DNA of 64,000 bases from Alkaliphilus oremlandii OhILAs (GTDB taxonomy: Bacteria > Bacillota > Clostridia > Peptostreptococcales > Natronincolaceae): positions 2,170,001-2,234,000 of the forward strand of contig NC_009922.1 in the NCBI RefSeq assembly GCF_000018325.1. Reading direction: 5' to 3'. Shown piece after piece: positions 42,932 through 52,222 of this stretch; the first letter of the stretch is position 1; each line of letters starts with the position of its first letter. Both the position numbers and the translations under genes were made by a program. The notes below the pieces were generated by a model. That model was not told the origin of the DNA. It made no database searches and saw only the letters and a program-made list of their open reading frames with translations.

Positions 42932-43579
42932 ATGAGTGCATTTTTAGGACCGATTCACCACTGGCTTTTCAATAAGATTACACTATTTGAAGATCTTGAA
43001 AAAGATATCAATCGCAAGGTTGTAGCAAAATATGGACAGCAAGCATCGACAATACAAAGTGAAGCAGAAAAAAAATATGGCGCTTTTATTCCAGAGCTGC
43101 CATTAGAAAACCTGATCGATACCAATAATATTCACGGGTGGCTACAAAATCGAATTTCAATCGCAGAAAAGAGACAAGCAGAAACTCTAACATCCTTCGT
43201 CAATGCTTTTGGCGGAGAGGTCATTTCTATGATAGAGGACCGTTATGTTGCACAGGGAGCTAAGGCAGGGAAAGTAGCTGGAGAAAGCAAGTCCCTGGAA
43301 GCGCCATCCATTTATCAGGAGTTGAACAACTACTTACTAGAAGGAATGCCTTGCGATAATGTGAATAGCGTTACCATTTCAGAACCTAATTTTCTTGAGT
43401 GGAATACCATTGGATGCCTACATAAGCCTTATTGGAATGAAGTAGGCGCCGATTCGAAATTAATGTATCAATTACGATTTGCTTGGATTAAAGCCTTTAT
43501 TGAAAATGCCAACAGCAAATATACCTACAGAAACGAAGCAAAAAACCAAGGTTTTGTGCATCAAATTATAGAAAAATAA
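42932..43579 (+). CDS. Uncharacterised protein, 215 aa
   Basis: Start at ATG 42932 with AGGAGG nine bases upstream; a longer frame to 42860 has no ribosome binding site. Begins MSAFLGPIHHWLFNKITLFEDLEKDI and continues largely helical. It contains C162-type single cysteines but no repeated motif. No signal or membrane segment. I recognise the GPIH.WLFNKI opening only as that of hypothetical proteins in anaerobic Firmicutes. Own terminator. Confidence 0.65.
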   Translation: MSAFLGPIHHWLFNKITLFEDLEKDINRKVVAKYGQQASTIQSEAEKKYGAFIPELPLENLIDTNNIHGWLQNRISIAEKRQAETLTSFVNAFGGEVISMIEDRYVAQGAKAGKVAGESKSLEAPSIYQELNNYLLEGMPCDNVNSVTISEPNFLEWNTIGCLHKPYWNEVGADSKLMYQLRFAWIKAFIENANSKYTYRNEAKNQGFVHQIIEK

Positions 43580-43631
43580 GTAAAAGATATAACGTATACT
43601 ACCGTCTTAAACCATTTGATTTATAGATAAG

Positions 43632-43673
43632 AATCGTGGATAAACTGAAAGTCAAATTAGTTTATCCACGATT
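43632..43673 (+). terminator. Terminator after the 215-aa unknown gene
   Basis: AATCGTGGATAAACT and its exact complement form a 15-bp stem with a 12-nt loop, followed by a T-run, about 50 bp after the stop. Confidence 0.9.
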
Positions 43674-43820
43674 TTTTCATTTCATAAAAGTTCCAATGAC
43701 TGATAAAAACCTCTACTTCAGGTCTGTGATCCAGCTATTTGTCTAGTGACGTATGGCGGGAATCTAAGTTGTAACCTAGGAATTATGCTCCTATTATAGC
43801 TTAGAAAAGATATCCTGACA

Positions 43821-44438
43821 TTATAAATTGTATTTCGCCATAATCTCCCTACGCTTTTCTTCAGTAATTTCCTCTACTGCATATTGGATTTCTTCTTTAA
43901 AATCCATATCATAATGATTTTTTATTTTAACCATGGGCTCAAATGAATCCCTCGGATCTTTTAAACAAATTTGATCAAAATACCAATACCTTTTCATATA
44001 TTCCAAGTTTTCTTCATTTATAGCAATAAATTTTTGAAATGGCTCTTTGTTTAAAAGCTTTGGATGAAATGCATCTTCACGCCAAAGTAACATATTAAAA
44101 TCTTTAAAATAATAGGTATTACTGAGATACTCATCTTCACAATCGTAATCATAATCACTTAAAAGCTTCAAAGCATCAAAAATTTCTTCAGCTATGGTAT
44201 TGAATAAATCAATACCATTAAAAATAACTTTAGACCCCCCAATATTATTGATACATATTTCAAAAACCTTATCCTCTTTATAGGTAATATGATATTGTTC
44301 ATATCTTACAGAAACATCATTCGCTTTCGTTTCTCCCTTATAATCCTTACTGCCGATAATTTCTTCAACTTCTTTCCTTGTCATTCCGAAAAAAATATTT
44401 CCTATTCCTTTATGGGGTGTAACAATTATAGTTTTCAT
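43821..44438 (-). CDS. Uncharacterised acidic protein, 205 aa
   Basis: Acidic soluble protein beginning MKTIIVTPHKGIGNIFFGMTRKEVEEIIG. The short pattern GIG-x-FGMT-x-EEV-x-IG resembles proteins of SmpA/immunity-type folds, but I cannot name a family. No Cys motif or membrane segment. Ribosome binding site GGGAGG. Lies downstream of the Bce module and its terminator, so it is a separate unit. Confidence 0.6.
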   Translation of the reverse strand: MKTIIVTPHKGIGNIFFGMTRKEVEEIIGSKDYKGETKANDVSVRYEQYHITYKEDKVFEICINNIGGSKVIFNGIDLFNTIAEEIFDALKLLSDYDYDCEDEYLSNTYYFKDFNMLLWREDAFHPKLLNKEPFQKFIAINEENLEYMKRYWYFDQICLKDPRDSFEPMVKIKNHYDMDFKEEIQYAVEEITEEKRREIMAKYNL

Positions 44439-44527
44439 GCGATCCTCCCTGAAACAAATTTTTAATATGAATATAATTTCTTTAAAAATAATAAATTCCC
44501 TTCTTTTTTCATCGCTCTATATAGAAA

Positions 44528-44559
44528 AATAGAGATAAACTTTTATTTTTATCTCTATT
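44528..44559 (-). terminator. Terminator of the Bce-type transporter operon
   Basis: AATAGAGATAAA and TTTATCTCTATT form a 12-bp stem with an 8-nt loop, followed by TTTTTC on the minus strand, about 55 bp after the permease stop. Confidence 0.85.
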
Positions 44560-44614
44560 CTTAGTGCATATTGTATTTTATGATAACATTTTACAGTAGA
44601 TTATATATTTAAAA

Positions 44615-46591
44615 TTAGCTTACAATCCTATAATATACTTTTGCTGTTAAGGAATATACTACGCCATAAATTAAGCCAAAGATTAAAATTGTGGCTACAG
44701 TACAAATCATAAACAGCGGAATATTGGTTAAATTCATAACTGCCAACAGCTTCGTAATCATTTTAAAGGCAGCGATAATATGAATAATTGCCATCATTAA
44801 AGGTAAGAAAAACACCTTGATAATCTGACTTTTTACAGAGTTTTTAACTTCCTCTAGGCTCATGCCGACTTTTTGCATAATTTCAAAGCGGTCCTTATCA
44901 TCATAGCCTTCTGATATTTGCTTGTAATATATAATCAACACCGTAGCCATCAGGAACAATGTTCCTAAAAATAAACCGAGGAATAAAAAGCCCCCATAGA
45001 ATACATAGATTTCGTCTTCCATACTTTGTCTATTCTCTATAGAAAAAGCTACATCTTCTATTTCTCTAAGTTCTTGTACAACTTCCCTATATATGTCTAT
45101 CTTTTCCTCTTTTTCTCCTTCCATATCAAAGCTTAAATAGTATTGATATTCACTGGCACGATCGCTATATGCTTCCAGCTGATTTTCATAAATTTCATTC
45201 AATGTAGCTTGATCCTTTACAACGATATAATGAATATTTAAAACAATGGATGTGTATTCGCCTCTCAGTGGAAAGCTGCTTAAATGCTGCAGGATCCGAT
45301 ATTCTTTATTAAACAGGTTAAAATGATCGCTCATTTTTCCATTACTGCTATGAATAAGGACTTCATTTTCAGAAAGATGAATCTCTTCACCAGTCACTCT
45401 CGTATATTCATCCTCCGTGATAAAGAAGAGTTTCTGTAAATTATCCATAGAATTAGCTTCTCTATCAGTGATAAAGGTATCCCCTACCTTTTTTGCAACA
45501 AAGGAAAGATATCGATAGTCTAACAGATTGTTAATGGGCATATGATTTCTATCTACCGTATCTTTAACAGCCTGTAAAGCTAAGGTGATCTCTTCCTCTG
45601 TCGGCTGATACAGGGTCATGGCTAAGTCTTTGGGATATCTGTTTTCAAGCTGTTCCTCCACACCGATGTACAATGAAACGGTAGTCGATAGCATAACCAG
45701 CACCATGGTGCTTAAAATACAAATATTCGCTAACCCCACGGCATTCTGCTTCATGCGGTAAATCATGCCGGAAACTGAAACGAAATTTTTCGTTTTATAA
45801 TAATAGTTTTTGTTTTTTCTAAGCATTTTCAATAAAGCGATGCTACCGGATGTAAACAAGCAATAGGTTCCTATGATTACCAATACGACGGCAACAAAAA
45901 ATAAAGGAATGGCATCTAAGGGCGATTCTGTCGTTAAGGCTATAAAGTAACCTGCACCGAGGGTAATAAGACCGATGATGGTAATGAGCACCTTGGATTT
46001 CGGTTCACGTTCTCCAATATTGCCGCCCTTTAATAGTTCAATAGGCTTTGACATTGTAATCTGTAGCAAATTCCATAGCAGCGTCACAAAGAATATACCG
46101 GTAAATAACAGAACTGTTCCAACCAAAGAGCTGGTACTGATAAAAAAATTCAAGGGTACGGAGAAATTTATCACTTTGAATAGGATCAAAAAGATTAGCT
46201 TACTCAGTACAATACCGGATAATAATCCGATCGTTATCGTTCCTACAGCCGTTATCATCGTTTCAAGTAATAAGATCTTCGCAATATGTTTTTTTTCCAT
46301 CCCTAGAATATTATAAAGACCCAATTCTTTTTTTCGTCTTTTCATTAAAAAGCTATTGGTATAGAATAAGAAAATCGTCGAAAATATACCAATTACTACG
46401 GTGCCAAAGCCCATGACGGTTTTTAGTGAACCAGCTCCTGGCATTTTGCTTAATCCCTTGTTTATAGAGATCATATGCATGATATAAAACATGGTCACCG
46501 TACTGATACAGGTAAGAAAATATGGAAAATAAAATTTGCTATTTTTCTTAATATTCGTTACCGCCATTCTGGGATAGAACAGATTATTCAT
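44615..46591 (-). CDS. ABC transporter permease, BceB-like
   Basis: Membrane half of a peptide-antibiotic detoxification transporter. 658 residues from the ATG at 46591 (GGTGGTGG upstream, overlapping the ATPase gene by 8 bp). About ten membrane segments with two FtsX-type cores and a large extracytoplasmic domain of roughly 200 residues between segments 7 and 8, the BceB hallmark for binding peptide-lipid II complexes and signalling to the kinase. The specific antibiotic is unknown. Confidence 0.9.
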   Translation of the reverse strand: MNNLFYPRMAVTNIKKNSKFYFPYFLTCISTVTMFYIMHMISINKGLSKMPGAGSLKTVMGFGTVVIGIFSTIFLFYTNSFLMKRRKKELGLYNILGMEKKHIAKILLLETMITAVGTITIGLLSGIVLSKLIFLILFKVINFSVPLNFFISTSSLVGTVLLFTGIFFVTLLWNLLQITMSKPIELLKGGNIGEREPKSKVLITIIGLITLGAGYFIALTTESPLDAIPLFFVAVVLVIIGTYCLFTSGSIALLKMLRKNKNYYYKTKNFVSVSGMIYRMKQNAVGLANICILSTMVLVMLSTTVSLYIGVEEQLENRYPKDLAMTLYQPTEEEITLALQAVKDTVDRNHMPINNLLDYRYLSFVAKKVGDTFITDREANSMDNLQKLFFITEDEYTRVTGEEIHLSENEVLIHSSNGKMSDHFNLFNKEYRILQHLSSFPLRGEYTSIVLNIHYIVVKDQATLNEIYENQLEAYSDRASEYQYYLSFDMEGEKEEKIDIYREVVQELREIEDVAFSIENRQSMEDEIYVFYGGFLFLGLFLGTLFLMATVLIIYYKQISEGYDDKDRFEIMQKVGMSLEEVKNSVKSQIIKVFFLPLMMAIIHIIAAFKMITKLLAVMNLTNIPLFMICTVATILIFGLIYGVVYSLTAKVYYRIVS

Positions 46592-47354
46592 ATTGTCCAC
46601 CACCAGTTGCAATGGTAATTAAAGTATCTGAAATTTTTTGATACATTTCTTCCTTCTGCATAGCACCTCTGTAAAGCTGATGGAATACTTCTCCATCCTT
46701 AATAAATAAAACACGCTTTGCATGACTGGCCGCTTTCACGCTATGGGTTACCATTAAAATGGTCTGACCATGGTCGTTGATATCATTAAATAACTTCAGC
46801 AAGCCGTCGGCTGCATGGGAATCCAAGGCGCCCGTTGGCTCATCTGCAAGAATTAGCTTCGGATTCGTAATCAGAGCACGAGCAACGGCTGCACGCTGCT
46901 TCTGGCCACCAGAAACCTCATAGGGATATTTCTTTAAAATTTGGCTAATTCCAAGATGCTGTGCAATCGGCGTCAATTTACGGTTCATTTCCTCATGGGT
47001 CTTTCCCGATAGAACTAAAGGTAGAAAAATATTATCCTGAAGTGAAAATGTATCCAGTAAATTAAAGTCCTGAAAGACAAAACCTAAATTTTCTCTACGA
47101 AATATAGAAATTTCTCTTTCTTTTATAGAGACAATATTTTTTCCTCCCAGAATTACATCGCCACTGGTTGGCTTATCTAAAGACGCAATAATATTGAGGA
47201 GCGTTGTCTTTCCAGATCCAGACTCCCCCATAATCGCCACGTATTCTCCTTCCTCAACAGAAAAAGAGATATTCGTAAGGGCCTGAACATGATTTCCACC
47301 AAATCGAGTGGTATATACTTTTTTTAAGTTGTTTACTTCTAAAATTTTCATCAT
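46584..47354 (-). CDS. ABC transporter ATP-binding protein, BceA-like
   Basis: 256 residues. Walker A GESGSGKTT, Q-loop FVFQDFNLL, signature VSGGQKQR, Walker B LILADEPTGALD and H-loop VTHS: a MacB/BceA-type cassette. Ribosome binding site AGGAGG. Begins 125 bp after the kinase gene, a gap that carries a response-regulator-type dyad. Drives antimicrobial-peptide release with the permease gene downstream. Confidence 0.93.
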   Translation of the reverse strand: MMKILEVNNLKKVYTTRFGGNHVQALTNISFSVEEGEYVAIMGESGSGKTTLLNIIASLDKPTSGDVILGGKNIVSIKEREISIFRRENLGFVFQDFNLLDTFSLQDNIFLPLVLSGKTHEEMNRKLTPIAQHLGISQILKKYPYEVSGGQKQRAAVARALITNPKLILADEPTGALDSHAADGLLKLFNDINDHGQTILMVTHSVKAASHAKRVLFIKDGEVFHQLYRGAMQKEEMYQKISDTLITIATGGGQYE

Positions 47355-47395
47355 ACTGAAACCTCCTGTGTTTTTCCTTATGATCAGTATAACAA

Positions 47396-47440
47396 AGCAA
47401 GGAAATGTACTGCCATTGATTTAGCTTACATTTCCTTGCT
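47396..47440. repeat. 14-bp perfect inverted repeat upstream of the BceA-like gene
   Basis: AGCAAGGAAATGTA (47396-47409) and its exact complement (47427-47440) are separated by 17 nt. A TATACT -10 lies just downstream (minus strand). It may end the regulator-kinase transcript or be part of the operator. No long T-run. Confidence 0.55.
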
Positions 47441-47444
47441 CAAT

Positions 47445-47460
47445 CTTACAATTCTGTAAG
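47445..47460 (-). promoter_or_regulatory. TTACA-N4-TGTAA dyad: probable BceR-type operator
   Basis: CTTACA-ATTC-TGTAAG is a perfect dyad with a 4-nt spacer in the gap between the kinase gene and the BceA-like gene. It fits the TNACA-N4-TGTAA pattern that I recall for BceR-like regulators in Firmicutes. It lies upstream of the predicted -10 TATACT of the transporter genes. Confidence 0.6.
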
Positions 47461-47479
47461 GGTCCTATACGATTGTAAT

Positions 47480-48478
47480 TTATTCTACCCATAGCGCTAC
47501 GGATTCCAAACCAATGGTGACCTTTGTACCCTCTCCAATCTTAGAATCGATGTGGATCGTATGTCCCAGCTTGCTGAGAGCAGTTTTACACAGATACAAT
47601 CCAATCCCCGTGGATTTTTTATCAGAACGGCCATTGTATCCTGTAAATCCTTTTTCACAAATTCGAGGCAGGTCCTCTTCCTGTATCCCGATTCCAGTAT
47701 CTTGGATGATTAAATTTTTCCCATGGTCCATATAGATGGATATGGTCCCCCTGTTGGTATACTTTAATGCATTGGACAGAACCTGCTCTATAGAAAAGAG
47801 GAGCCACTTTTCATCGGTTAGAACCCATTCCTTAATTTCTCCTAAGTTCAGATGAATTTTCTTTAGAATAAATAGTTTGGAATATTTCCGAACCGCCTGT
47901 TTCACAATTTTTTCAAGGTCATAATTTCTCAGCGTAAGATCGGTGGATTCACTGCCCAATCTTAAGTATTGCAGCACCATCTCCACATACTGTTCAATTT
48001 TAAATAATTCCATGGAAAGCTCTGCACTCCGATCCGTTTTTTCCAGTTGGAGCATGAGGCTCATGGCAGAAATTGGCGTTTTAATTTGGTGTACCCACAA
48101 AGTATAATAATCGATCATATCTCTTCTGGCACTATCCTCTTGGGATATGATCCGTACCTTTTCCTCATGAATTGCTTCAATTAGATTCTGATAATCTTTT
48201 TCTAAAATGTCCTTAGGAAAAGGAATGCCGTCGATGCTTAGGGTAATGCTATGGAGCAGATCCCTTAGCTCCTTATGGCGTCTATAGTAACGCAGCCAAT
48301 CGATGAGAAGAAATATAATGCCCATGGTTGCACATAATATAAATCCGTAAAGCACCGATTCTACGGGTAAATTGTATAAATGAAAAACGATTAAAAAGAT
48401 CAGGGAAGAGATAGCGAAGAAAATCGTTGTTTTCATATTTCTTTGCAGATATGAAATTAAAATTTTTCGGACGCTCAT
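47480..48478 (-). CDS. Intramembrane-sensing histidine kinase, BceS-like
   Basis: 332 residues from the ATG at 48478 (GGTGGG upstream). Two close membrane segments (about 17-33 and 42-60) with almost no extracytoplasmic loop, as in BceS. DHp with H130 in WVHQIKTPIS, then a HATPase domain (NALKYTNRG, DTGIGI, GFTGYNGRS, STGIGLYL). Such kinases take their signal from the BceAB transporter. Translationally coupled to the response regulator gene. Confidence 0.93.
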   Translation of the reverse strand: MSVRKILISYLQRNMKTTIFFAISSLIFLIVFHLYNLPVESVLYGFILCATMGIIFLLIDWLRYYRRHKELRDLLHSITLSIDGIPFPKDILEKDYQNLIEAIHEEKVRIISQEDSARRDMIDYYTLWVHQIKTPISAMSLMLQLEKTDRSAELSMELFKIEQYVEMVLQYLRLGSESTDLTLRNYDLEKIVKQAVRKYSKLFILKKIHLNLGEIKEWVLTDEKWLLFSIEQVLSNALKYTNRGTISIYMDHGKNLIIQDTGIGIQEEDLPRICEKGFTGYNGRSDKKSTGIGLYLCKTALSKLGHTIHIDSKIGEGTKVTIGLESVALWVE

Positions 48479-48479
48479 C

Positions 48480-49151
48480 TTATCCCACCATGTATCCAAT
48501 GCCTTTTTTCGTTGTTATAAAATTATATAAACCTACGGCTTCTAGTTTTTTTCTTAGTCTTGTGATGTTTACAGTCAACGTATTCTCATCGATAAAGCTA
48601 TCCGTTTCCCAAAGGCGGCTCATAATCGTATCTCGGCTTACAACCATTCCCTTATTCTCCATCAAAAGCTGTAAAATCTTATAATCATTCTTTGTCAGCT
48701 CTATCTTTTCACCCCTATAGGTCAATGTGTTATCATTGATATTCAATATGGCTTCATTGTGCTCTAAGAGATGGGTCTGCCCCGAAAAATCGTAGGTGCG
48801 TCTCAGCATTGCCTGTACTTTAGCCGTTAGCACATTTAAATCGAAGGGTTTTATAATAAAATCATCCCCACCCATGTTCATTGCCATTACAATATTCATA
48901 TTATCCGACGTGGATGAAATAAAAATAATGGGCACCTTTGAAACCTTCCGAATCTCACTACACCAGTGATAACCGTTATAAAAAGGTAGAGAAATATCCA
49001 TTAGTACAAGCTGTGGATCGTAAGAAACAAAAGCAGCAAGAACATCTTTAAAATCTGCAACCCATTGTGCCTGCCATCCCCAGGTTTCTAAATGATTTTT
49101 TATTGCCTTGGCAATGATGCCATCATCTTCAACGATTAATATCTTATGCAT
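48480..49151 (-). CDS. Response regulator, OmpR/BceR-like
   Basis: 223 residues from the ATG at 49151 (AAGGGGG upstream; a further in-frame ATG at 49178 has no site). Receiver domain with acidic pocket D9-D10 and phospho-acceptor D52 in LVLMDISLP, then a winged HTH (LTKNDYKILQLLMENKGMVVSRD; VNITRLRKKLEA). First gene of the four-gene Bce-type module. Expected to bind the dyad at 47445-47460. Confidence 0.93.
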   Translation of the reverse strand: MHKILIVEDDGIIAKAIKNHLETWGWQAQWVADFKDVLAAFVSYDPQLVLMDISLPFYNGYHWCSEIRKVSKVPIIFISSTSDNMNIVMAMNMGGDDFIIKPFDLNVLTAKVQAMLRRTYDFSGQTHLLEHNEAILNINDNTLTYRGEKIELTKNDYKILQLLMENKGMVVSRDTIMSRLWETDSFIDENTLTVNITRLRKKLEAVGLYNFITTKKGIGYMVG

Positions 49152-49211
49152 TCCTGATCCCCCTTTTCTCCATATCAATTGGTATCCATCTTTCCCTTCT
49201 GCATGAACAAT

Positions 49212-49982
49212 TTAACTTGGAACATATCTCCTGCTTTCTATTATTTTAGATCGATATAGCTGATGGGCCTTTTGTAATTGATTGAATGTCCCCACTGCAA
49301 TAGCCAGTTCTTCTTCCCTAGGTTCTAAGGCCGTAATCCACTGGAGAAGTTGTACATATTTATCCCATGGGTATTTCTTTTTATCTAAAATTTTTATGAT
49401 CTGGATCGATGTAAGAAACAGAAGAAAAATAATCCCAATGGATTCTACATTTAAAAACCATAATGGCAGATATAGTAGAAGAAAAATGCCAGTAATATTA
49501 GAACCGCATCGTATATTAAATCGAGAAGCCTTTTTTATTAAATAAGGGTCAACATGTCCATGTTCTATATAACAATTGATTGCTTTATGTTCCGCACCGT
49601 GATATCGAAAGACCTGTAAGATCTTCTTATAGTTCAATAAGAGCACCATGGCAATCACAGCCAAAATGTAATAGAAATATGGATCCATTAACTGATCCAC
49701 CCTATAATATACATTGCTTAAATCTGTGATGTCCTCTGCAAAATAAACACCCACTAGCAATAAAAGCACCATCCTAACTTTTCTGTCCAGCACCTTCCAT
49801 TGATAATAAGCAGTAGAAAGTCCTCCTAGGATAAACTTATTTTCAAGCTTTCTTAGAAACTTTGGTGGAATAATCCACTCAATATCATATTCAATTTTAC
49901 CTTTTTTCTTGGTTCCCTTCAGCTTAAAATTATCGCAAAAAAAGGTAATCCCATTGAAATGGGAGTATCCTCCTATTTTCAT
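49212..49982 (-). CDS. DUF1385 membrane protein, YqhQ-like
   Basis: 256 residues with three or four membrane segments. DUF1385 signatures: FRYHGAEHKAINCY, SRFNIRCGSN and WITALEPREEELAIAV near the end. B. subtilis YqhQ is of unresolved function; the HGAEHK and RCG residues look like a metal or catalytic site. Weak ribosome binding site. Sits upstream of the Bce-type module on the same strand but with a 60-bp gap. Confidence 0.85.
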   Translation of the reverse strand: MKIGGYSHFNGITFFCDNFKLKGTKKKGKIEYDIEWIIPPKFLRKLENKFILGGLSTAYYQWKVLDRKVRMVLLLLVGVYFAEDITDLSNVYYRVDQLMDPYFYYILAVIAMVLLLNYKKILQVFRYHGAEHKAINCYIEHGHVDPYLIKKASRFNIRCGSNITGIFLLLYLPLWFLNVESIGIIFLLFLTSIQIIKILDKKKYPWDKYVQLLQWITALEPREEELAIAVGTFNQLQKAHQLYRSKIIESRRYVPS

Positions 49983-50088
49983 ATCATCACATCACTTATC
50001 TTTTTTATATTGTTGTTCTACTCTATTTAGTATAGCCTAGTTTCAGTATTTTAAAAAGTTACATCTCTTTAAAAATTTGCACATTCTT

Positions 50089-50130
50089 TTGATTAATATC
50101 ACATCTTTGCCTATTTAAAATGGGTATACT
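50089..50130 (+). promoter_or_regulatory. Hemerythrin promoter with FNR-like site at -41.5
   Basis: TTGAT-TAAT-ATCAC (50089-50102) matches the FNR dyad TTGAT-N4-ATCAA at nine of ten half-site positions. The -10 TATACT is at 50125-50130; with its first T at -12, the dyad centre is -41.5. The same geometry occurs at the metal operon (9936-9978). Confidence 0.6.
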
Positions 50131-50168
50131 AACAATAGAATGAAATTTAATAAAGGAGGATTTATCAT

Positions 50169-50732
50169 ATGAAAGCCGTACAAACTTTAAGGGACGAACA
50201 TAAAAATATATTAAGAATGCTCAAGGTTGTAAAATCTTTAGCGATTATTACATTCAATACAAAAGAGGTTTATTACGAAGGCTATCGGAATGCCATTGAT
50301 TTTATCAGAAACTATGCAGATAAGTTCCATCACGGAAAAGAAGAAGATATTTTGTTCAAGAAGATGTCTTCTGAGCTTGGACCAGCCATTGAAAAAGGAC
50401 CGATTTTCGGCATGCTTGCAGAGCATGATTTAGGAAGACTCTTCATAAAAACCCTAGAGGATGCCCTTATCAAAGCGGAAAAGGGAGACGAAGATGCAAA
50501 GGTTGACATCATTGCCAATGCAACAGCCTATACCGATTTACTGTACCGCCATATCGACAAAGAAGATAATGCCATATTTAATTTTGCAGACAGTCAATTA
50601 AAGGCAGAAACCCACGAAGAGCTGAACATCGAATTTGAAAATGCAAAAAAAGGTTTAAATAGTGACGAAACCGAAAGAAAATATGTAGCACTTTTAGAAG
50701 AGTTAGAAGCCTATGTGGCTTCTGCAAAATAA
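50169..50732 (+). CDS. Hemerythrin HHE-domain protein
   Basis: 187-residue four-helix di-iron protein. Candidate ligands H11 (RDEHKN), H54/H55 with E58/E59 (KFHHGKEED), H86 (AEHD) and H128/E132 (YRHIDKED) follow the HHE pattern. In anaerobes these proteins bind O2, NO or serve iron repair. AGGAGG ribosome binding site. An FNR-like dyad at the class-II position precedes it. Confidence 0.9.
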   Translation: MKAVQTLRDEHKNILRMLKVVKSLAIITFNTKEVYYEGYRNAIDFIRNYADKFHHGKEEDILFKKMSSELGPAIEKGPIFGMLAEHDLGRLFIKTLEDALIKAEKGDEDAKVDIIANATAYTDLLYRHIDKEDNAIFNFADSQLKAETHEELNIEFENAKKGLNSDETERKYVALLEELEAYVASAK

Positions 50733-50779
50733 ACCTACCTTATACGCTCTTAATTCACTATAAACTGTTCCTCTTAAAC

Positions 50780-50824
50780 AAAATACAAGCCAATGAAGAT
50801 TATATGATCCATGGCTTGTATTTT
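50780..50824. terminator. Bidirectional terminator between hemerythrin and tldE
   Basis: AAAATACAAGCCA (50780-50792) and its exact complement (50812-50824) form a 13-bp stem, followed by T's on the plus strand; it lies between convergent genes. Confidence 0.8.
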
Positions 50825-50857
50825 TTATTTACCGATACTTCTCAACAAGGATTCTCT

Positions 50858-52210
50858 CTATTCACCGGCTACAGAAATCTCTTTTATTTTTAAGGTTGGT
50901 GAACTTACATAGGCACCCATCGGTAGACCAAGTTCTAAATCCGATCCAATTTCTTCAATATTTTGAAGCATTTCGTAGAAATTACTTGCAATGGTAATCT
51001 GGTTGACTGGTCTTTCTATCTTCCCAGCTTTCACATAATATCCCCTTGCCGCTAAGGAGAAGTCCCCAGAAACTGGATTGGCCCCAGAATGTAAACCATT
51101 CAGCTCCGTAATGATCAAACCTTCCGCTAGAGAGCCTACCAAATCCTCATAAGTGCTTTCACCCGGTTCAATATATAGATTGGAAGGTGCCACTGTAATG
51201 GTACCTTTGTAGGAGGACTTGTAACCATGGCCAGTGGAGATAACGCCATCCTTCTCCGCAGTTTTTAAGTTGTAAAGCAAACTTTTTAACACACCATTTT
51301 CAACTAGGGTTAACTTTTTACTAGCTACCCCCTCATTGTCAAAGGAACGGCTGGCTCCACCATTGGCTAAAAGCGCATCATCTATAATTGTAAGCTTTTT
51401 ACTTCCAATTGCTGCACCCAGTTTATTTTTTAGTAGGGATCTTCCTTTTTGAACATTGTCTGCTGAGAAAATACCATAGAAAGTCGCCAGCAAATCTGCC
51501 GCTGCTGTATTTTCTAGTAGAATTGTATATTTTTTGCTTTCTACAGGCTTTGCGCCTAAATAAGATCGTGCTCTTTCCACTGATTTTTTAGCCAATACTT
51601 TGGGATCAAAATTTTCTATATCTCTGCCTGCTCTAAACATCAGCGCATTTTGTACCTCTTCATTTTCCTTCACAACTGCTGAAATATAAGCTAGGGCAAA
51701 GTTAGATTTCTGACTTTTACTCAATCCTTTAGTGTTATAGAGCTGCACCTCATTTTCCATGTCCGTATAAACACAATAATTTACGCTGATCACTCTAGGG
51801 TCTAAATCATAGGCTTCCTTTTCCATGGTTTTAACGAAATTCAGTTTATGGTCAACAGAGAAAGTTGACAATTTCTCAGCGTATAGATCTAAATTGTGAT
51901 ATACTTTAGAACCTTCAAAAATAATTTCCTTATCTTCATTTTCAATAATCTCAGCGTTTTCCTTCGCTGCTTCTATTAAAATCTCTACAGCACTTTCATC
52001 AATCTTCTCCGTATAAGCATATCCTGCTTTTCCATTATAAATCCCTCTAAAGGATAAGCCCCCTTCCTGAGATGTGGCATAATCATCAATTTCTCCTTGA
52101 AAAACCTTACAGGTGAACTCACTGTTTCTCTGATAATAAATTTCCATGTCTTCAAAGCCTTGTGCTTTTCCATAAGTAAATATCCGCTCTTTTAAACGTT
52201 CTATGTCCAA
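50858..52210 (-). CDS. pmbA: TldE/PmbA-like metallopeptidase subunit
   Basis: 450 residues of the TldD/TldE peptidase family. Lacks the HExxxH zinc motif, as expected for the TldE (PmbA) partner. C-terminal GLHSGANPVSGDFSLAARGYYVKAGKI is the family end motif. Together with TldD it forms a heterodimeric protease that degrades unfolded peptides and, in some bacteria, matures antimicrobial peptides. 12 bp downstream of tldD, so co-transcribed. Confidence 0.9.
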   Translation of the reverse strand: MDIERLKERIFTYGKAQGFEDMEIYYQRNSEFTCKVFQGEIDDYATSQEGGLSFRGIYNGKAGYAYTEKIDESAVEILIEAAKENAEIIENEDKEIIFEGSKVYHNLDLYAEKLSTFSVDHKLNFVKTMEKEAYDLDPRVISVNYCVYTDMENEVQLYNTKGLSKSQKSNFALAYISAVVKENEEVQNALMFRAGRDIENFDPKVLAKKSVERARSYLGAKPVESKKYTILLENTAAADLLATFYGIFSADNVQKGRSLLKNKLGAAIGSKKLTIIDDALLANGGASRSFDNEGVASKKLTLVENGVLKSLLYNLKTAEKDGVISTGHGYKSSYKGTITVAPSNLYIEPGESTYEDLVGSLAEGLIITELNGLHSGANPVSGDFSLAARGYYVKAGKIERPVNQITIASNFYEMLQNIEEIGSDLELGLPMGAYVSSPTLKIKEISVAGE

Positions 52211-52222
52211 TCGTCTCTCCCC

